Translations under genes and position numbers: made by a program
Part shown: positions 33,155 to 42,680 of the stretch, piece after piece
How positions within the stretch are numbered: position 1 is the first letter of the stretch
Layout of the letters: each line of letters opens with the position of its first letter
The notes under the pieces: generated by a model
Database searches by the model: none
What the model was told of the DNA's origin: nothing
Seen by the model: only the letters and a program-made list of their open reading frames with translations
Source of the DNA: CAZRCZ01 sp964598765
GTDB taxonomy: Bacteria > Sumerlaeota > Sumerlaeia > MVZB01 > JAJFLK01
NCBI GenBank assembly: GCA_964598765.1
Contig: CAZRCZ010000010.1
Span: forward strand, 95,855-159,854
Reading direction: 5' to 3'
DNA length: 64,000 nt

Positions 33155-35011
33155 ATGAGAATCAATTCTGAAAAGATGACAAGCCGCGCGGCGGCGGTAA
33201 TTGTTTTAATCCTCGCCGCAATGGCGGGAGCGGAGGATCCCTCGCCGCCGAATCTGCCGTCCAAGGTCGCGGAAAAAGATGTGACCTACGGGCATGATCC
33301 GAATCTCGTCCTGCCGAAGACCGCCCTTTTTTCCGCGACCGCCGACGAAATCGCCGCCGACGCCGAGGAATGGGCGAAGCACGGTTTCAACGCCTTCTTC
33401 CTCGACAACATCGCCGGCGAGTGGTCCAGCGACATTTGGGGCGCGGACGGCAAACCGTGGACGATCGGCGAGAGCGACGAAAACTTTCAAAAAGCCCGCA
33501 AGGCCAACGAGGTCTGCAAAAAAATCGGCTCCGAGACGTTTCTCAAAATCCATTACGCCCATTTCCTCGAATGGTTCAACGACACGGCTTGGCAACGGAT
33601 CAACAACAACTTCCGGCAGTTTGCGATTTTCGCCCGCGACACCGGTTGCGTCGGACTCGCGCTCGACATCGAATACAACGGGGACCAATACGCCTACGAA
33701 TGGCCGGGCTACGATTACAAGGGCTACACGCGCAAGGATTTGGCCGCCAAGGTCCGCGAGCGGATGACGGGCGTCATGGCCGCCATGCTCGACGAATTTC
33801 CGAACATGGTTTTTCTCTCGCTTCCCGAAGAGGGCTTCAACCTTGGCGGGATCGTTCACGAGGCGTGGATCGAGGAAATGGCGCGGCGTAACGCCCCGGG
33901 AGGATTCCACTACTGCACCGAGGGAACCTATCGCAATTCCAATCTGCGCCACATGCTCGGCCACGCTTGGGCGTGCAACGAGCTTTTCCAAAAAGTCCTG
34001 AGCAAGCGCGGGCAAAAATACTGGGTCGCCAAATGCTCCATCGCCGAAGGACTCTGGCCCTACGGTTTCGACTATCAGCAAATATATGATCCCGGCCTGA
34101 CGCTCGACGAATACCGCCAAGCCATTGCCGCGTCGCTCATGGTTTCGCGCCGTTACAACTGGGTTTTCGCCCACATCGCCAAGGACCAGTTCATCGGGCG
34201 CGCCGCCGCCAAATACCACGGAACCGCCGACATTCCGGCCTACCTCAAGGCGCAAACCGACCGCGAGATCATCACCACGCCGAAATTTGCGGCGCTCGCC
34301 CGCGACCTGCGCGACATGAAATTGCGCGACTACTCCAAGGATTTGGGGCTGATCCCCACGCTCGGTTTCAACGGCCCCTTGGAGACCCCTTATCTTCGCT
34401 TGGTTCCCCTCGAGTCGGTTCATCCCGACGAAATCAAGACCGGCTGGGACCTCGCCCTGAAGTATTATCGCGGCGAGGAAATTGATCTCCGGAAACACTT
34501 TCAGACGCAAACCCAATGGATGCTTCTCGGTCCTTTCCCGAGCGACGACCGTCGAGGCGGTCACAACGTCGCATATCCTCCGGAGCAAAATCTCGGCGCG
34601 ATTGATTTGAAGGCGGAATGCGATGGCGTGAACGGAAAGATCCGCTGGATTGAGCACAAGGCGCCCGGAACTATGGCGTGCATTGACCTCACCACGGTTT
34701 TCAAACCGAACGAGAAGGTCTGCGCCTACGCGCTCTGCTATGTCACCTCACCAAGCGAGCGGAAAGTCCAGTTGCGCGTCGGGACGAACGACGCGGGCAA
34801 GGTCTGGCTCGGCAAGGATTTGGTTCTCGATTATCCATACGAGGGGATGGCGGAACTGGACCGCGACATCATCCCCGTCACGCTCCCGAAGGGGACGACG
34901 CCGATCCTGCTGAAGATCACGAACGGGATTCACAACTGGGGATTTATTTTCCGCATCACCGACCCCGACGGCCGCCCGGCACAGGGGCTTCAATTTGGGG
35001 TTCACTTCTGA
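33155..35011 (+). CDS. Secreted putative glycoside-hydrolase-like protein
   Basis: 618 residues with a signal peptide (AAAVIVLILAAMAGAE). The first ~400 residues alternate strands and helices as in a TIM barrel (GFNAFFLDNIAGEW, TFLKIHYAHFLEWF, CVGLALDIEYNG, MVFLSLPEEGFNLGG, YWVAKCSIAEGLWPYGFDY). Acidic residues in LDIEYN and LPEEGF are candidates for catalysis. From ~450 a beta domain begins with QWMLLGPFPSDD and contains RVGTNDAGKVWLGKDLV, like carbohydrate-binding jelly-roll domains of planctomycete-type secreted enzymes. I cannot name a GH family; polysaccharide degradation is inferred. Strong GGAGGAAGGGAAGGAAG lies upstream of ATG 33155. Confidence 0.65.
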   Translation: MRINSEKMTSRAAAVIVLILAAMAGAEDPSPPNLPSKVAEKDVTYGHDPNLVLPKTALFSATADEIAADAEEWAKHGFNAFFLDNIAGEWSSDIWGADGKPWTIGESDENFQKARKANEVCKKIGSETFLKIHYAHFLEWFNDTAWQRINNNFRQFAIFARDTGCVGLALDIEYNGDQYAYEWPGYDYKGYTRKDLAAKVRERMTGVMAAMLDEFPNMVFLSLPEEGFNLGGIVHEAWIEEMARRNAPGGFHYCTEGTYRNSNLRHMLGHAWACNELFQKVLSKRGQKYWVAKCSIAEGLWPYGFDYQQIYDPGLTLDEYRQAIAASLMVSRRYNWVFAHIAKDQFIGRAAAKYHGTADIPAYLKAQTDREIITTPKFAALARDLRDMKLRDYSKDLGLIPTLGFNGPLETPYLRLVPLESVHPDEIKTGWDLALKYYRGEEIDLRKHFQTQTQWMLLGPFPSDDRRGGHNVAYPPEQNLGAIDLKAECDGVNGKIRWIEHKAPGTMACIDLTTVFKPNEKVCAYALCYVTSPSERKVQLRVGTNDAGKVWLGKDLVLDYPYEGMAELDRDIIPVTLPKGTTPILLKITNGIHNWGFIFRITDPDGRPAQGLQFGVHF

Positions 35012-35023
35012 TAGGATTTTTCC

Positions 35024-35212
35024 ATGACGCAGGTTCAACAACTCGAAGCCGCCATTGACAAACTCTCGACTCCGGAGTTGACCGAGTTCCGGGAGTGGTT
35101 TGAAAACTACGTGGAAGACCGGCTTGAGCTTTCAGAGGAAACTAAGCAGAAAATTCAGGAAGCCCGTCAAGACATTGTCGAAGGGCGAATGCGAACGCGG
35201 CAACCAAAGTAA
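35024..35212 (+). CDS. Small antitoxin-like protein
   Basis: 62 residues, helical and acidic (QLEAAIDKLSTPELTEFREW, then LSEETKQKIQEARQDIVEGR), resembling addiction-module components that precede RelE/ParE toxins. It lies 12 bases after the secreted protein and nine bases before the toxin gene. The tail RTRQPK is basic. Its neighbour gives the main support for the call. Confidence 0.7.
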   Translation: MTQVQQLEAAIDKLSTPELTEFREWFENYVEDRLELSEETKQKIQEARQDIVEGRMRTRQPK

Positions 35213-35221
35213 TGTTGGGGT

Positions 35222-35485
35222 ATGCCTCCTGCTCTACAGGTCTGGTCGCACACTTTTTGTAGAGAATTTGATCGTCTCCCGACCAATATCCGGGAAGCAA
35301 TTCAGGAAAAAGTGGACGGCATGGGGAATCGTTTGGGCTTGTTCCCTCATCATCGGCTGACGGGCCGAGATGAATTTCGTTTGCGAGTTGGCGACTATCG
35401 CGTGCTATACGATTTTGATGTTGAGAAAAACCGCATCGAACTTCTGTTCCTAGGTCATCGGAGCAAAATTTACAAAAGGGCATAA
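35222..35485 (+). CDS. RelE/ParE-family toxin
   Basis: 87 residues. The fold signature is LQVWSHTFCREFDRLPTNIR, LGLFPHHRLTGRDEFRLRVG, DYRVLYDFDVEKNRIELLF and LGHRSKIYK. The RVGDYRVLY segment and the terminal HRSKIYK with basic residues are typical of RelE mRNA-interferases. The partner antitoxin lies nine bases upstream. It converges with the formylglycine-type lipoprotein with only two bases between stops. Confidence 0.88.
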   Translation: MPPALQVWSHTFCREFDRLPTNIREAIQEKVDGMGNRLGLFPHHRLTGRDEFRLRVGDYRVLYDFDVEKNRIELLFLGHRSKIYKRA

Positions 35486-35487
35486 AC

Positions 35488-37182
35488 CTAAAAAACCCCA
35501 TCTCCTTTATCGCTCTTTGGTGGCGGGTTTGGACTTGCTCCCTTTGGTTCGAGAGGCGAGTCCTGAAGCTCGGATTGTGGAATAATACAAATTCGGAATC
35601 CTTGACCCCAAAGTCGGTCGGTTTCATTTCCGTGATCGCGTCGAGCTGATCTGATGCCGGCGCCAATCGTCATGTAAGAACCGCCGCGGAAGACGTGGCC
35701 TTGTCCCTCCGCGCGGGCCATCGGATTCTTGGCCGGAAAATTTTGATAAAAGGCAGGATCATACCAGTCCGCGCACCACTCGTTGACATTGCCGTATAGG
35801 TCGTATAAACCCCAAGGGTTAGGTTTCAGTTGGCCGACCTTGTGGGGTTTGTTCTTTGAGTCCTCTACAGTCCATGCAAATTCGCTTAAACGATGTTCGT
35901 TTCCGAAAAAGAATCGCGTCGTCGTTCCCGCGCGACAGGCGTATTCCCACCGCGCTTCGGTGGGCAACGCGCAATGTTGATTCGTAAGAACCGAGAGCCT
36001 CGCGCAAAATTGCGCCGCATCATTCCAACGAACCGTATCCGCCGGTAGTCGGCCACTGCCGTGGAAACGTCCAAATTTTGCCCCCAAAATTCTTCGGTAT
36101 TGTTGTTGCGTCACTTCATGTTTGCCAAGCCAAAAGCCGTCCAATTCAACGGGGTGTAGCGGCGATTCATCCTTGCGGCGATCCGATTCATTCTCCTCCG
36201 ATCCCATTATAAAATTACCGGAAGGAATCCATACCATCTCAATCTTGATGCCCGGGCCAAGATCGAGCGCGTATTCGGTTCCCGTTTTTAACGATGCGGC
36301 GGATGGAAGGGGCGGTTGAGGCAATTCGGTCGGCAGAGGATGAATTCGGTCATTCAACGATGAGAATCCGCCGGTTATTCTGGGCGCATAATAATAAAAG
36401 GGAATCACTGTTGCATAACTGACGATGCTGATGGCCGCCCCCACGACAACCAAGGGATAGGTGACCACGCCAAACGAGACATCACCGAGAATGGTGAGCG
36501 GGACCATCTTGTAGCGACCCGGCATGTCATGTGAGCGGAAGGATCGGGGTTTCCATCTTGAGAAATGCATCTGCCGCTCGACGCCTTGATTTGTGTAAGT
36601 GGGATCGTCCTCGGGATCGAGCGTTAAATAGGGCTGGGAATGGAAAATTTCCGGCAACGAGTCCGGAGTTGTGTCCGGATCCAAAAACTCCGTTGGAATC
36701 AGATTCTTGCCGGACGATTGATCCGTGTGGTCGCTGACATCAATGAAGATTTCCCACTCGCCGCTGTTTGTATAGACATGACTCCGCGGATCAACAACCG
36801 ATTCCCTCCGCACCGCAACTCCCGCTTTGCTCAGCAAGACATTATCGGTTTGCTCACCCTGAAGCGTTTTGTAAATCGCATCCATCAGTTGAGCGCTAAG
36901 AATGATGTAGCGGCGTCGGTCCTGTTCTTTCACCCCGGTTTCCGGGCCGTGATCGCGGACGAGCGCCATCTTGTACCGGAAACAAGAATGTCGCGTCTCA
37001 AGGGCGGTCGTTCCATCCTTGGCGATGAGCACTTTTTCGAGTTTCAATTTCTCCTGTACAACGCGAGAATCGAAGTATCTCTCCGTTACACAGCCGGATG
37101 TGGCAACGCTCAGAACGATGAGCGGCACGATCCGATAAATCCTGTCGGTTTTTCTCCGAGTTCTCGGTGATCTCGGCGGCAA
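35488..37182 (-). CDS. Lipoprotein with formylglycine-generating-enzyme (SUMF1) domain
   Basis: 564 residues. The N-terminus is a lipoprotein signal (VPLIVLSVATSGC, lipobox cysteine at ~30). Residues ~35-320 are an unrecognised beta-rich region with one hydrophobic stretch (FGVVTYPLVVVGAAISIVSY). Residues ~325-540 are the FGE-sulfatase fold: MVWIPSGNFIMGSEENESD, GFWLGKHEVTQQQYRRIL, LPTEARWEYACRAGTTTRFF, DLYGNVNEWCADWY, VFRGGSYMTIGAGIRSARRD and GFRICI. In such outer lipoproteins the domain is usually non-catalytic or of unknown role. The start is TTG at 37182, twelve bases after the upstream gene's stop, so the two form a unit. Confidence 0.82.
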   Translation of the reverse strand: MPPRSPRTRRKTDRIYRIVPLIVLSVATSGCVTERYFDSRVVQEKLKLEKVLIAKDGTTALETRHSCFRYKMALVRDHGPETGVKEQDRRRYIILSAQLMDAIYKTLQGEQTDNVLLSKAGVAVRRESVVDPRSHVYTNSGEWEIFIDVSDHTDQSSGKNLIPTEFLDPDTTPDSLPEIFHSQPYLTLDPEDDPTYTNQGVERQMHFSRWKPRSFRSHDMPGRYKMVPLTILGDVSFGVVTYPLVVVGAAISIVSYATVIPFYYYAPRITGGFSSLNDRIHPLPTELPQPPLPSAASLKTGTEYALDLGPGIKIEMVWIPSGNFIMGSEENESDRRKDESPLHPVELDGFWLGKHEVTQQQYRRILGAKFGRFHGSGRLPADTVRWNDAAQFCARLSVLTNQHCALPTEARWEYACRAGTTTRFFFGNEHRLSEFAWTVEDSKNKPHKVGQLKPNPWGLYDLYGNVNEWCADWYDPAFYQNFPAKNPMARAEGQGHVFRGGSYMTIGAGIRSARRDHGNETDRLWGQGFRICIIPQSELQDSPLEPKGASPNPPPKSDKGDGVF

Positions 37183-37194
37183 AAATTCTGTTCT

Positions 37195-37989
37195 CTATTT
37201 ATCGCCCTTCGGCGGCGGATTCGCCGCAGGAGGCTTCGGAGGTTGGGCCGGAGCACCGGGAGCGCCCGATCCGGCAGGTCCTCCGGGGCCGCCCGGACCA
37301 CCCGGTCCGCGACGTTGCGGCGTCGTCTTGGTTTTCCATTGAGCCAATTGTTCGGCGGAAAGAATCGGCGTCAAGTCGGTGTCGAGCTTTTCCTTGAGTT
37401 TCTGCATTTCGTCGCGCAGGGATTGAAAATCCATGCTGGCCATCGCGTCGGCTTGCGCCTTGCCCGATCCTTCGACGTAAACCTTGATCGCCTTGAGCGC
37501 GTCGGTCTGCTTCTTGGCTTCCAATTTGAATTCGGACAGCGTATCCACCATCAAATCCCACATCGGATTGAACGTGCCGAGCGACGCCATCGCGGCTTTG
37601 GTTTGCGCCTCGTCGAGTTTTCCCTTGAGCGCGGTTTCGAGTTTGGCGGTTTCGGCGGTCCGCAGGTCCATCATCCCCTGCATCATGGCCATGCGATCCC
37701 CCTGCGAATCTTGGAGAAGCTTCTGCGTCGCTTCCTGCAAACTCTTGCGCGACGCCTTGTAAAGTTCGGCGACCTTTCCCGCGACTTCATCGGAGAGCTT
37801 GAGTTCCTGCGCGACGCATTTGACCTCGATCGTCCACGCGGCCTCTTGCTTTTCGGGCGCGAGCCTCGGCCCGCCCCGACCCCCTCCGCCGAATTGCGCC
37901 CGCGCCGAATTAAAAACGCCGCCGGCGGCCAATGCCGTTGCAACGAATACCAATGTCCGCGCCTGACTGATGAATGAGGGGTTTCGCAT
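37195..37989 (-). CDS. Secreted coiled-coil protein with Pro/Gly-rich tail
   Basis: 264 residues. It has a signal peptide (TLVFVATALAAGGVFNSARA), then a helical, Lys/Glu/Ala-rich central part (AQELKLSDEVAGKVAELYKA; TAKLETALKGKLDEAQTKAA; SLRDEMQKLKEKLDTDLTPI) with LSAEQLAQWK near its end, recalling Spy/CpxP-like periplasmic helical proteins. The tail is a GPGGPGGPGGPAG collagen-like and proline stretch. Lengths and motifs do not allow a firm family call. It is probably co-transcribed with the lipoprotein downstream. Confidence 0.7.
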   Translation of the reverse strand: MRNPSFISQARTLVFVATALAAGGVFNSARAQFGGGGRGGPRLAPEKQEAAWTIEVKCVAQELKLSDEVAGKVAELYKASRKSLQEATQKLLQDSQGDRMAMMQGMMDLRTAETAKLETALKGKLDEAQTKAAMASLGTFNPMWDLMVDTLSEFKLEAKKQTDALKAIKVYVEGSGKAQADAMASMDFQSLRDEMQKLKEKLDTDLTPILSAEQLAQWKTKTTPQRRGPGGPGGPGGPAGSGAPGAPAQPPKPPAANPPPKGDK

Positions 37990-38077
37990 CGAAAATTCCT
38001 TTCCTTCCTATTTCAAAAACTCAATCTCGATTCCCAATTCCTCTCAAAGTTCCGGAGAGCTTGCAACCGATTTTCAT

Positions 38078-39997
38078 CTATTTGATCGTGGAATGATTTT
38101 CCAACGAATGGAGTCTTTTCTGCGGTTCCGGATCCTGAGGATTGAGTTGCGCGGCGCGGCGATATTTTTCTTGGGCTTCCTCGACGCGCCCCAATCGCTC
38201 CAAGGCGATTGCGGCGTTGAAATAGGCGTCGGCGTCTTGGGGATTCATTCGGATCGCCTGCTCATAATGGCTCAGCGCTTCGGCGGCGTGATCCGATTTT
38301 AAGAGCGCCGTCGCCAAGTCGAAGTGAAGCCGGGCATCTTCTTCCGGTGTTCCCAGCAAACTCGAAAAACGAGCGGCGGCCTCCTCATACCGCCCTTGGA
38401 GCGCCAGAGCCTTCCCGTAAAAGCGAACGACCTCGTGATCCGACGAATCCTGAGCCAGCGTTTTCTCGAAGTCCTCTTCAGCGCCGACCAGATCACCCAG
38501 CGCCAAACGCGCCCGTCCGCGCAGACGCAAGGCGAACGCCGATTGGGGATCACCTTCAAGCACGGTGTCCAACGCCTGTTTGGTCAGATCGTAATGCCCC
38601 CGCTTTTGCTCCATGACCGCCAGTCTGAGCAGGACGTCTTCGGAGCAGGGATGATGCGGACCTATCCTTCCTAGAATGGCGTGGAAGAGGCTGACGCTGT
38701 CGCGCCAGACAAGCCCTTGGCGGGCGCTCGCCCAGCCAAGACCGACGCAAGCCAAGAAGATCACCCCGACCGCCTCCTTGCGAAACTTCCTCCATGCGGG
38801 TTGATCGTGAAGAAAAGACAGGGCGAGCGCCAACGCGATCCCCCATAATATCCCTTGGAGATAAGAGTGTCGGTCGCTTGGGAAATGCGGATTTTGGTGA
38901 ATTCCCAAGACCGGCAAGAGCAAAACAAGGTGACTCGCCCACAGGACCCAAGCCGACCGCCAATGGACGCGGCGCGCGAAGAGCAGAATCGTCGCGCCGA
39001 TGACCAAAACCGCGCTAAGAACAAAAGTCGGCGCAAGGGGGTTAAAGTCAATCAAAACGGGATTCAAAGGGGTCAGACGGAGCGGCGTCCAAAAGACCCA
39101 AAGGTAATACGCCCAGAGATAAAACGCCTGCATGGCGCGGGCGAACAGGCCGATTCCCTTCAAGGACGGCAGATGCCCCATCACCGAACCCGTCTTGTGC
39201 GTGATGAGCGTGACGACACCTGCCAAGAAGGCAATAGCCAAGAACGGAATCTTCTCCAACCATGCGCGAAGGGCGGACCGTTTTTGTCCAAGGTTGAATC
39301 CAAATTGGAGTCGCCCGAACGGATGCCAATCAATCAAAGGAAAAACGACGGCGAGTCCCAACCCGAGCGGATACGAGAGCATGGAGGCGGCAAAGGACAC
39401 AACGGCCAGCGGGTAGAACGCGCCGCGTCTTTCGCCCTTTCGCGCGGCGCAAGCGTCCTTCCAGTAAAATAGAAACGAGGCCAGCGCGAAAAGAGTCGCC
39501 AACAAATAAACCAAGCAGGAGGCGAACGCAATCGGCTCGACGCGAAGGGGATGGAGCGACCAAATCAACGCTCCAAGAGCGGCGTAAACGAAAATCCAAT
39601 TTCCCGATTTCTTTTCGTTTCCATCGGATTCTTCCTCCAGAATCTGAACGATCAGGATATACGCTAGCGCGGCGCAACCGGCGTGAAGGAGCAAGTTGAG
39701 AAGATGATAGCCTCTCGGATTCATCCCGCAGAGGAGATACGTCGTTCCCCACGCGATCCAACTCAGGGGTATGTAAGAAGCGGGGAAATCGGTTGTCGTC
39801 AGCATCCATCGCAGATTTTCCCAGCTCAAACCCCGAAAGTTCTCATTGGCGAGCAAAATCGGCTTGTCGTCCCATTCATCCAAAAAATCGCAGGAAACGA
39901 TCCCCCGATGCGCGATGAGTGTCGTCGCAATCACGACAAAACCGAAAAACCATTTTGCCTTTTTGGGATCGAGCCGATTTTCCAAGGAACGATTCAT
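38078..39997 (-). CDS. TMTC-like membrane glycosyltransferase with TPR domain
   Basis: 639 residues. An N-terminal membrane part of about ten helices contains the first-loop acidic motif FLDEWDDKP and ENFRGLSWENLRWMLTTTDF, GYHLLNLLLHAGCAAL and WSLHPLRVEPIAFASCLVYL, all typical of TMTC/PMT-type GT-C enzymes. From ~residue 450, TPR units follow (AFALRLRGRARLALGDLVGA; DARLHFDLATALLKSDHAAE; ADAYFNAAIALERLGRVEEA). Family members transfer a sugar (mannose in eukaryotes) from a lipid carrier to proteins on the outer face; the bacterial substrate is unknown. A paralogue lies at 61996-63756. Confidence 0.83.
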   Translation of the reverse strand: MNRSLENRLDPKKAKWFFGFVVIATTLIAHRGIVSCDFLDEWDDKPILLANENFRGLSWENLRWMLTTTDFPASYIPLSWIAWGTTYLLCGMNPRGYHLLNLLLHAGCAALAYILIVQILEEESDGNEKKSGNWIFVYAALGALIWSLHPLRVEPIAFASCLVYLLATLFALASFLFYWKDACAARKGERRGAFYPLAVVSFAASMLSYPLGLGLAVVFPLIDWHPFGRLQFGFNLGQKRSALRAWLEKIPFLAIAFLAGVVTLITHKTGSVMGHLPSLKGIGLFARAMQAFYLWAYYLWVFWTPLRLTPLNPVLIDFNPLAPTFVLSAVLVIGATILLFARRVHWRSAWVLWASHLVLLLPVLGIHQNPHFPSDRHSYLQGILWGIALALALSFLHDQPAWRKFRKEAVGVIFLACVGLGWASARQGLVWRDSVSLFHAILGRIGPHHPCSEDVLLRLAVMEQKRGHYDLTKQALDTVLEGDPQSAFALRLRGRARLALGDLVGAEEDFEKTLAQDSSDHEVVRFYGKALALQGRYEEAAARFSSLLGTPEEDARLHFDLATALLKSDHAAEALSHYEQAIRMNPQDADAYFNAAIALERLGRVEEAQEKYRRAAQLNPQDPEPQKRLHSLENHSTIK

Positions 39998-40081
39998 CCT
40001 ACGGGAGCATTGCGCGGAGGAGAGCCTCTCCGGATTTCATCCCTCTCAAATGCAACCCGATCCCGTCAAATAAAATCGTTC

Positions 40082-40846
40082 TCAACCGGCCTGAGTTTGG
40101 ATCCGCGCCGGAGCCAAGGAAAATGTTCCCAGTTGAAGAAATCGGACGATCCGGTCAAACGTGTCCTTTTGATTCATCAGAAACGTATGCGTGTGCCGCA
40201 TGATCAGACAATCCTTCATGCCGTTCAATTTCGCATTCTCGACGGTCAGGATCAGATCGTTCGGTTCCTTGAAGGTCAACTTCTGTCCGCGACTTCCCGC
40301 AATGACGCCGAACTCGACCGGCGGGATCGGAAGGGAGTCAAAGAAAGAGCGCTGGGCGAGTTTTTGTCCGCTGTCTCCGGCGCGAAGACGATAAATCCAA
40401 TTTCGCTTCAACTTCTCCGCCAACTTCGGCGGATGATTGGGAGGAGCGAGCATGACGATCCGTCCCAAGCCGGGGGGATAATCCTTCTTGAACCCGTTGC
40501 GGATGATGGTGTTGCCGAGGGAATGTCCGATGAGATGATACCGCTCGGTGCGGACTTTATCGCGGATGTAAGTTTGCAATTTGTCCGAGATTTGATCCAG
40601 CGATTGGAACGCCGGATCGTAGGGAAAATTCAGGACGACGTATCCGGCGCTTGTCAGCCGCCGTTGCAAAACCCACATCGAAGCCCGGCTCCGCGCCATG
40701 CCGTGAAGCAGAATCACGGATTCTTCGGAAGCCGTGGAATTTTCCCGCAACGTTGAGGTCCCATTCTCATCTCCTCCGGATCTTAGGGTCATCATTCCCA
40801 TTCCCCCCATCAAACCGATCCACCAATACTCTTTTCCGAAAATCAT
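40082..40846 (-). CDS. Lipase-like alpha/beta hydrolase
   Basis: 254 residues. Elements: VILLHGMARSRASMWVLQRR (oxyanion region), GYVVLNFPYDP, the nucleophile elbow LIGHSLGNTIIRN with Ser in GHSLG, VMLAPPNHPPKLAEKL, and HTHTFLMN supplying the catalytic His. The N-terminus has a weak hydrophobic stretch (WWIGLMGGMGMM) that may anchor it. PGAP1/lipase-type members act on esters. The substrate is unknown. It lies 84 bases downstream of the TMTC-like gene on the same strand order. Confidence 0.8.
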   Translation of the reverse strand: MIFGKEYWWIGLMGGMGMMTLRSGGDENGTSTLRENSTASEESVILLHGMARSRASMWVLQRRLTSAGYVVLNFPYDPAFQSLDQISDKLQTYIRDKVRTERYHLIGHSLGNTIIRNGFKKDYPPGLGRIVMLAPPNHPPKLAEKLKRNWIYRLRAGDSGQKLAQRSFFDSLPIPPVEFGVIAGSRGQKLTFKEPNDLILTVENAKLNGMKDCLIMRHTHTFLMNQKDTFDRIVRFLQLGTFSLAPARIQTQAG

Positions 40847-41040
40847 GCCTTATCCCCTTTCGTTCAATGCAGTACCCGTCGCCATGGCGACGCTTCATAG
40901 AGCAAAAGGGAAGCCAATACGCGCCAATTTCGGACTGCATTGAAAATAGGGAACTTACCTCCCATCTCCGACTCGGCAATGAATCGGAAATGCAAGTTCG
41001 CCGTCAATTCTTGAAGTTCCGGGCCTGCATCGTTCGCCGT

Positions 41041-42204
41041 TTACTTCTTATTGATCTTCGCGCGGAGGTCTTGGAGGGCTTGATCCAGTTTGTCCAGCCC
41101 TTCGCGGACGACCTCGCGTGTTTGGTCCACCCCTTGACGGAGAGATTCGTCAACCTTTTGAACTCCCGGCTGAATCCCCGGCGCAATGTCCGACAACTGA
41201 CCGGAGGGCGCGGGGTGTTTCATCACCTCGCTGATTTTGACCGGCGCTCCGCCCCGTCGCTTGCTTTCGTCGGCGGCTTCCATGAAGGCGTAAATTTGCA
41301 ACGTCTCCTCCGGCGTAACCGGCGCGACGCGCGTCTGGAAGAACTTCATGATCTCGCGGACGAGCGGCGCGTAGCTGTCCCCGCCGTCCTTTTGCTCGAT
41401 GACCGCTTTCTTGCCGAACACGATGACTTTGTGCGGAGTCGCTCCGTCGCGCAGTCCGCGCATCGTTCCGACGCGCCCCCCCGACCATACGCCGGTGACG
41501 ACATCGGCGTCGGGCGTCGAGACGCGCGAAACCGATTCGCATCCGGTCCCCATGACCGTGAAAAGCGCCTCGGTCGCGTGAATTCCATACCAGAACAAAT
41601 CGGGATGATGCGGCTCCAAGGGACAGGGACCGTAGGAAATCGCTCCCCGAATCTCCCCTGCGTCCTGCATTTTGAGTTCGGTCATTGTGTCGTAATAGCG
41701 GTATGCCGAAGAGGAGAAGCAGGGAACACCGGCTTCCTTGGCGAGGCGGAAAATTTCCATCGCGTCGCGCCATGATCCGGCAATCGGTTTATCCACGAAA
41801 ACCGGTTTGCCCGCCTTGATGACGGGGCGAATCTGCTCGAGATGGGGGCGTCCGTCCAAACTCTCCAGCATGACGACGTCCGTCATGCCGCAAAGTTCCT
41901 CGATGCTTCCGACGATTTTGACGCCGAATTCTTTCTGGAGTTGATCGGTGTAATGATCCACCCGCGAGGCGCTCTCCTCGATGTCGGGGCTTCCCCCTTT
42001 GTAGGCGGCGACGACTTTCCCTCCCGAAACGTAATTTTTATTCTTAGGGTCATTGATGAGCTTGGCAAACTCGACGCAGTGGGAAGTATCCAATCCGATC
42101 ATGCCGATTCGCAGATCGGCGCCAAAAACAGCGGAACCGAAAGAAAATCCGAGCGCCAGCGCCATAATTCGACGAGGCACGGATGAAAGAGAGAAAGTAA
42201 GCAT
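41041..42204 (-). CDS. Secreted Gfo/Idh/MocA-family oxidoreductase-like protein
   Basis: 387 residues from the ATG at 42204, which gives a signal peptide (IMALALGFSFGSAVFGAD); the longer frame lacks sense upstream. The N-terminal Rossmann part has LRIGMIGLDTSHCVEFAKLI, DVVMLESLDGRPHLEQI and GKPVFVDKPIAGSW, the family's EKP-like motif with Asp-Lys-Pro. The C-terminal dimer/substrate domain includes GIHATEALFTVMG. Export of this family is characteristic of planctomycete-like bacteria and uses pre-bound NAD(P). The last ~60 residues form a helical tail (VDESLRQGVDQTREVVREG) not found in typical members. The sugar or polyol substrate is unknown. Confidence 0.82.
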   Translation of the reverse strand: MLTFSLSSVPRRIMALALGFSFGSAVFGADLRIGMIGLDTSHCVEFAKLINDPKNKNYVSGGKVVAAYKGGSPDIEESASRVDHYTDQLQKEFGVKIVGSIEELCGMTDVVMLESLDGRPHLEQIRPVIKAGKPVFVDKPIAGSWRDAMEIFRLAKEAGVPCFSSSAYRYYDTMTELKMQDAGEIRGAISYGPCPLEPHHPDLFWYGIHATEALFTVMGTGCESVSRVSTPDADVVTGVWSGGRVGTMRGLRDGATPHKVIVFGKKAVIEQKDGGDSYAPLVREIMKFFQTRVAPVTPEETLQIYAFMEAADESKRRGGAPVKISEVMKHPAPSGQLSDIAPGIQPGVQKVDESLRQGVDQTREVVREGLDKLDQALQDLRAKINKK

Positions 42205-42285
42205 GGTGATTTTCCTATCCGACCCGACGGGCCTTGGCATCCTGATTTCATTTTGGACGCGCCGAGCGGTGAAACTCAATGGTTG

Positions 42286-42575
42286 TTGAGGGTGGACAGT
42301 TCGCTATCCAGTTCTGGAGCGCGACTTTCTCCCTCCGCAACGCGGACGCCCGCTTCGAATGGCGGAAAAATCCTGTCCTCTCCCGAACCGAGCGAATTTC
42401 AGCCCAAACCCGCGAGGCGGTAGCGGAGTCAAAATTACTGGGGCGCACAGGCCGAATATCTTGGGGGTTTCTGCCTCCGTCGTCGGAGGGTGATCCGGTC
42501 CGAGCCGCGACCGTCAGGGAGCGCCCAGCGCGCGTCATGATTGTTATTGGACGCTCGCTCACGCTTGCGGCTCGG
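42286..42575. repeat. Repetitive gene-free stretch with imperfect 24-bp inverted repeat
   Basis: Part of a 476-base gap. Arms at 42500-42523 (CCGAGCCGCGACCGTCAGGG...) and 42552-42575 (...ACGCTTGCGGCTCGG) match at 20 of 24 positions when one is inverted, with a 28-base spacer. Upstream text around 42290-42340 (AGTTCTGGAGCGCGACTTTC) also resembles dispersed intergenic repeats of Verrucomicrobia-like genomes. No gene is supported. Confidence 0.55.
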
Positions 42576-42680
42576 TTGCCTCGAACATGGCGGACTCCCC
42601 AAAAACCGTGGTTGAGCGCGGAAGGGGCCCAGAGTAAACTGTCGGTCAGAAGAGATTGAGAAGCTTGGAGGATTCGAGAG

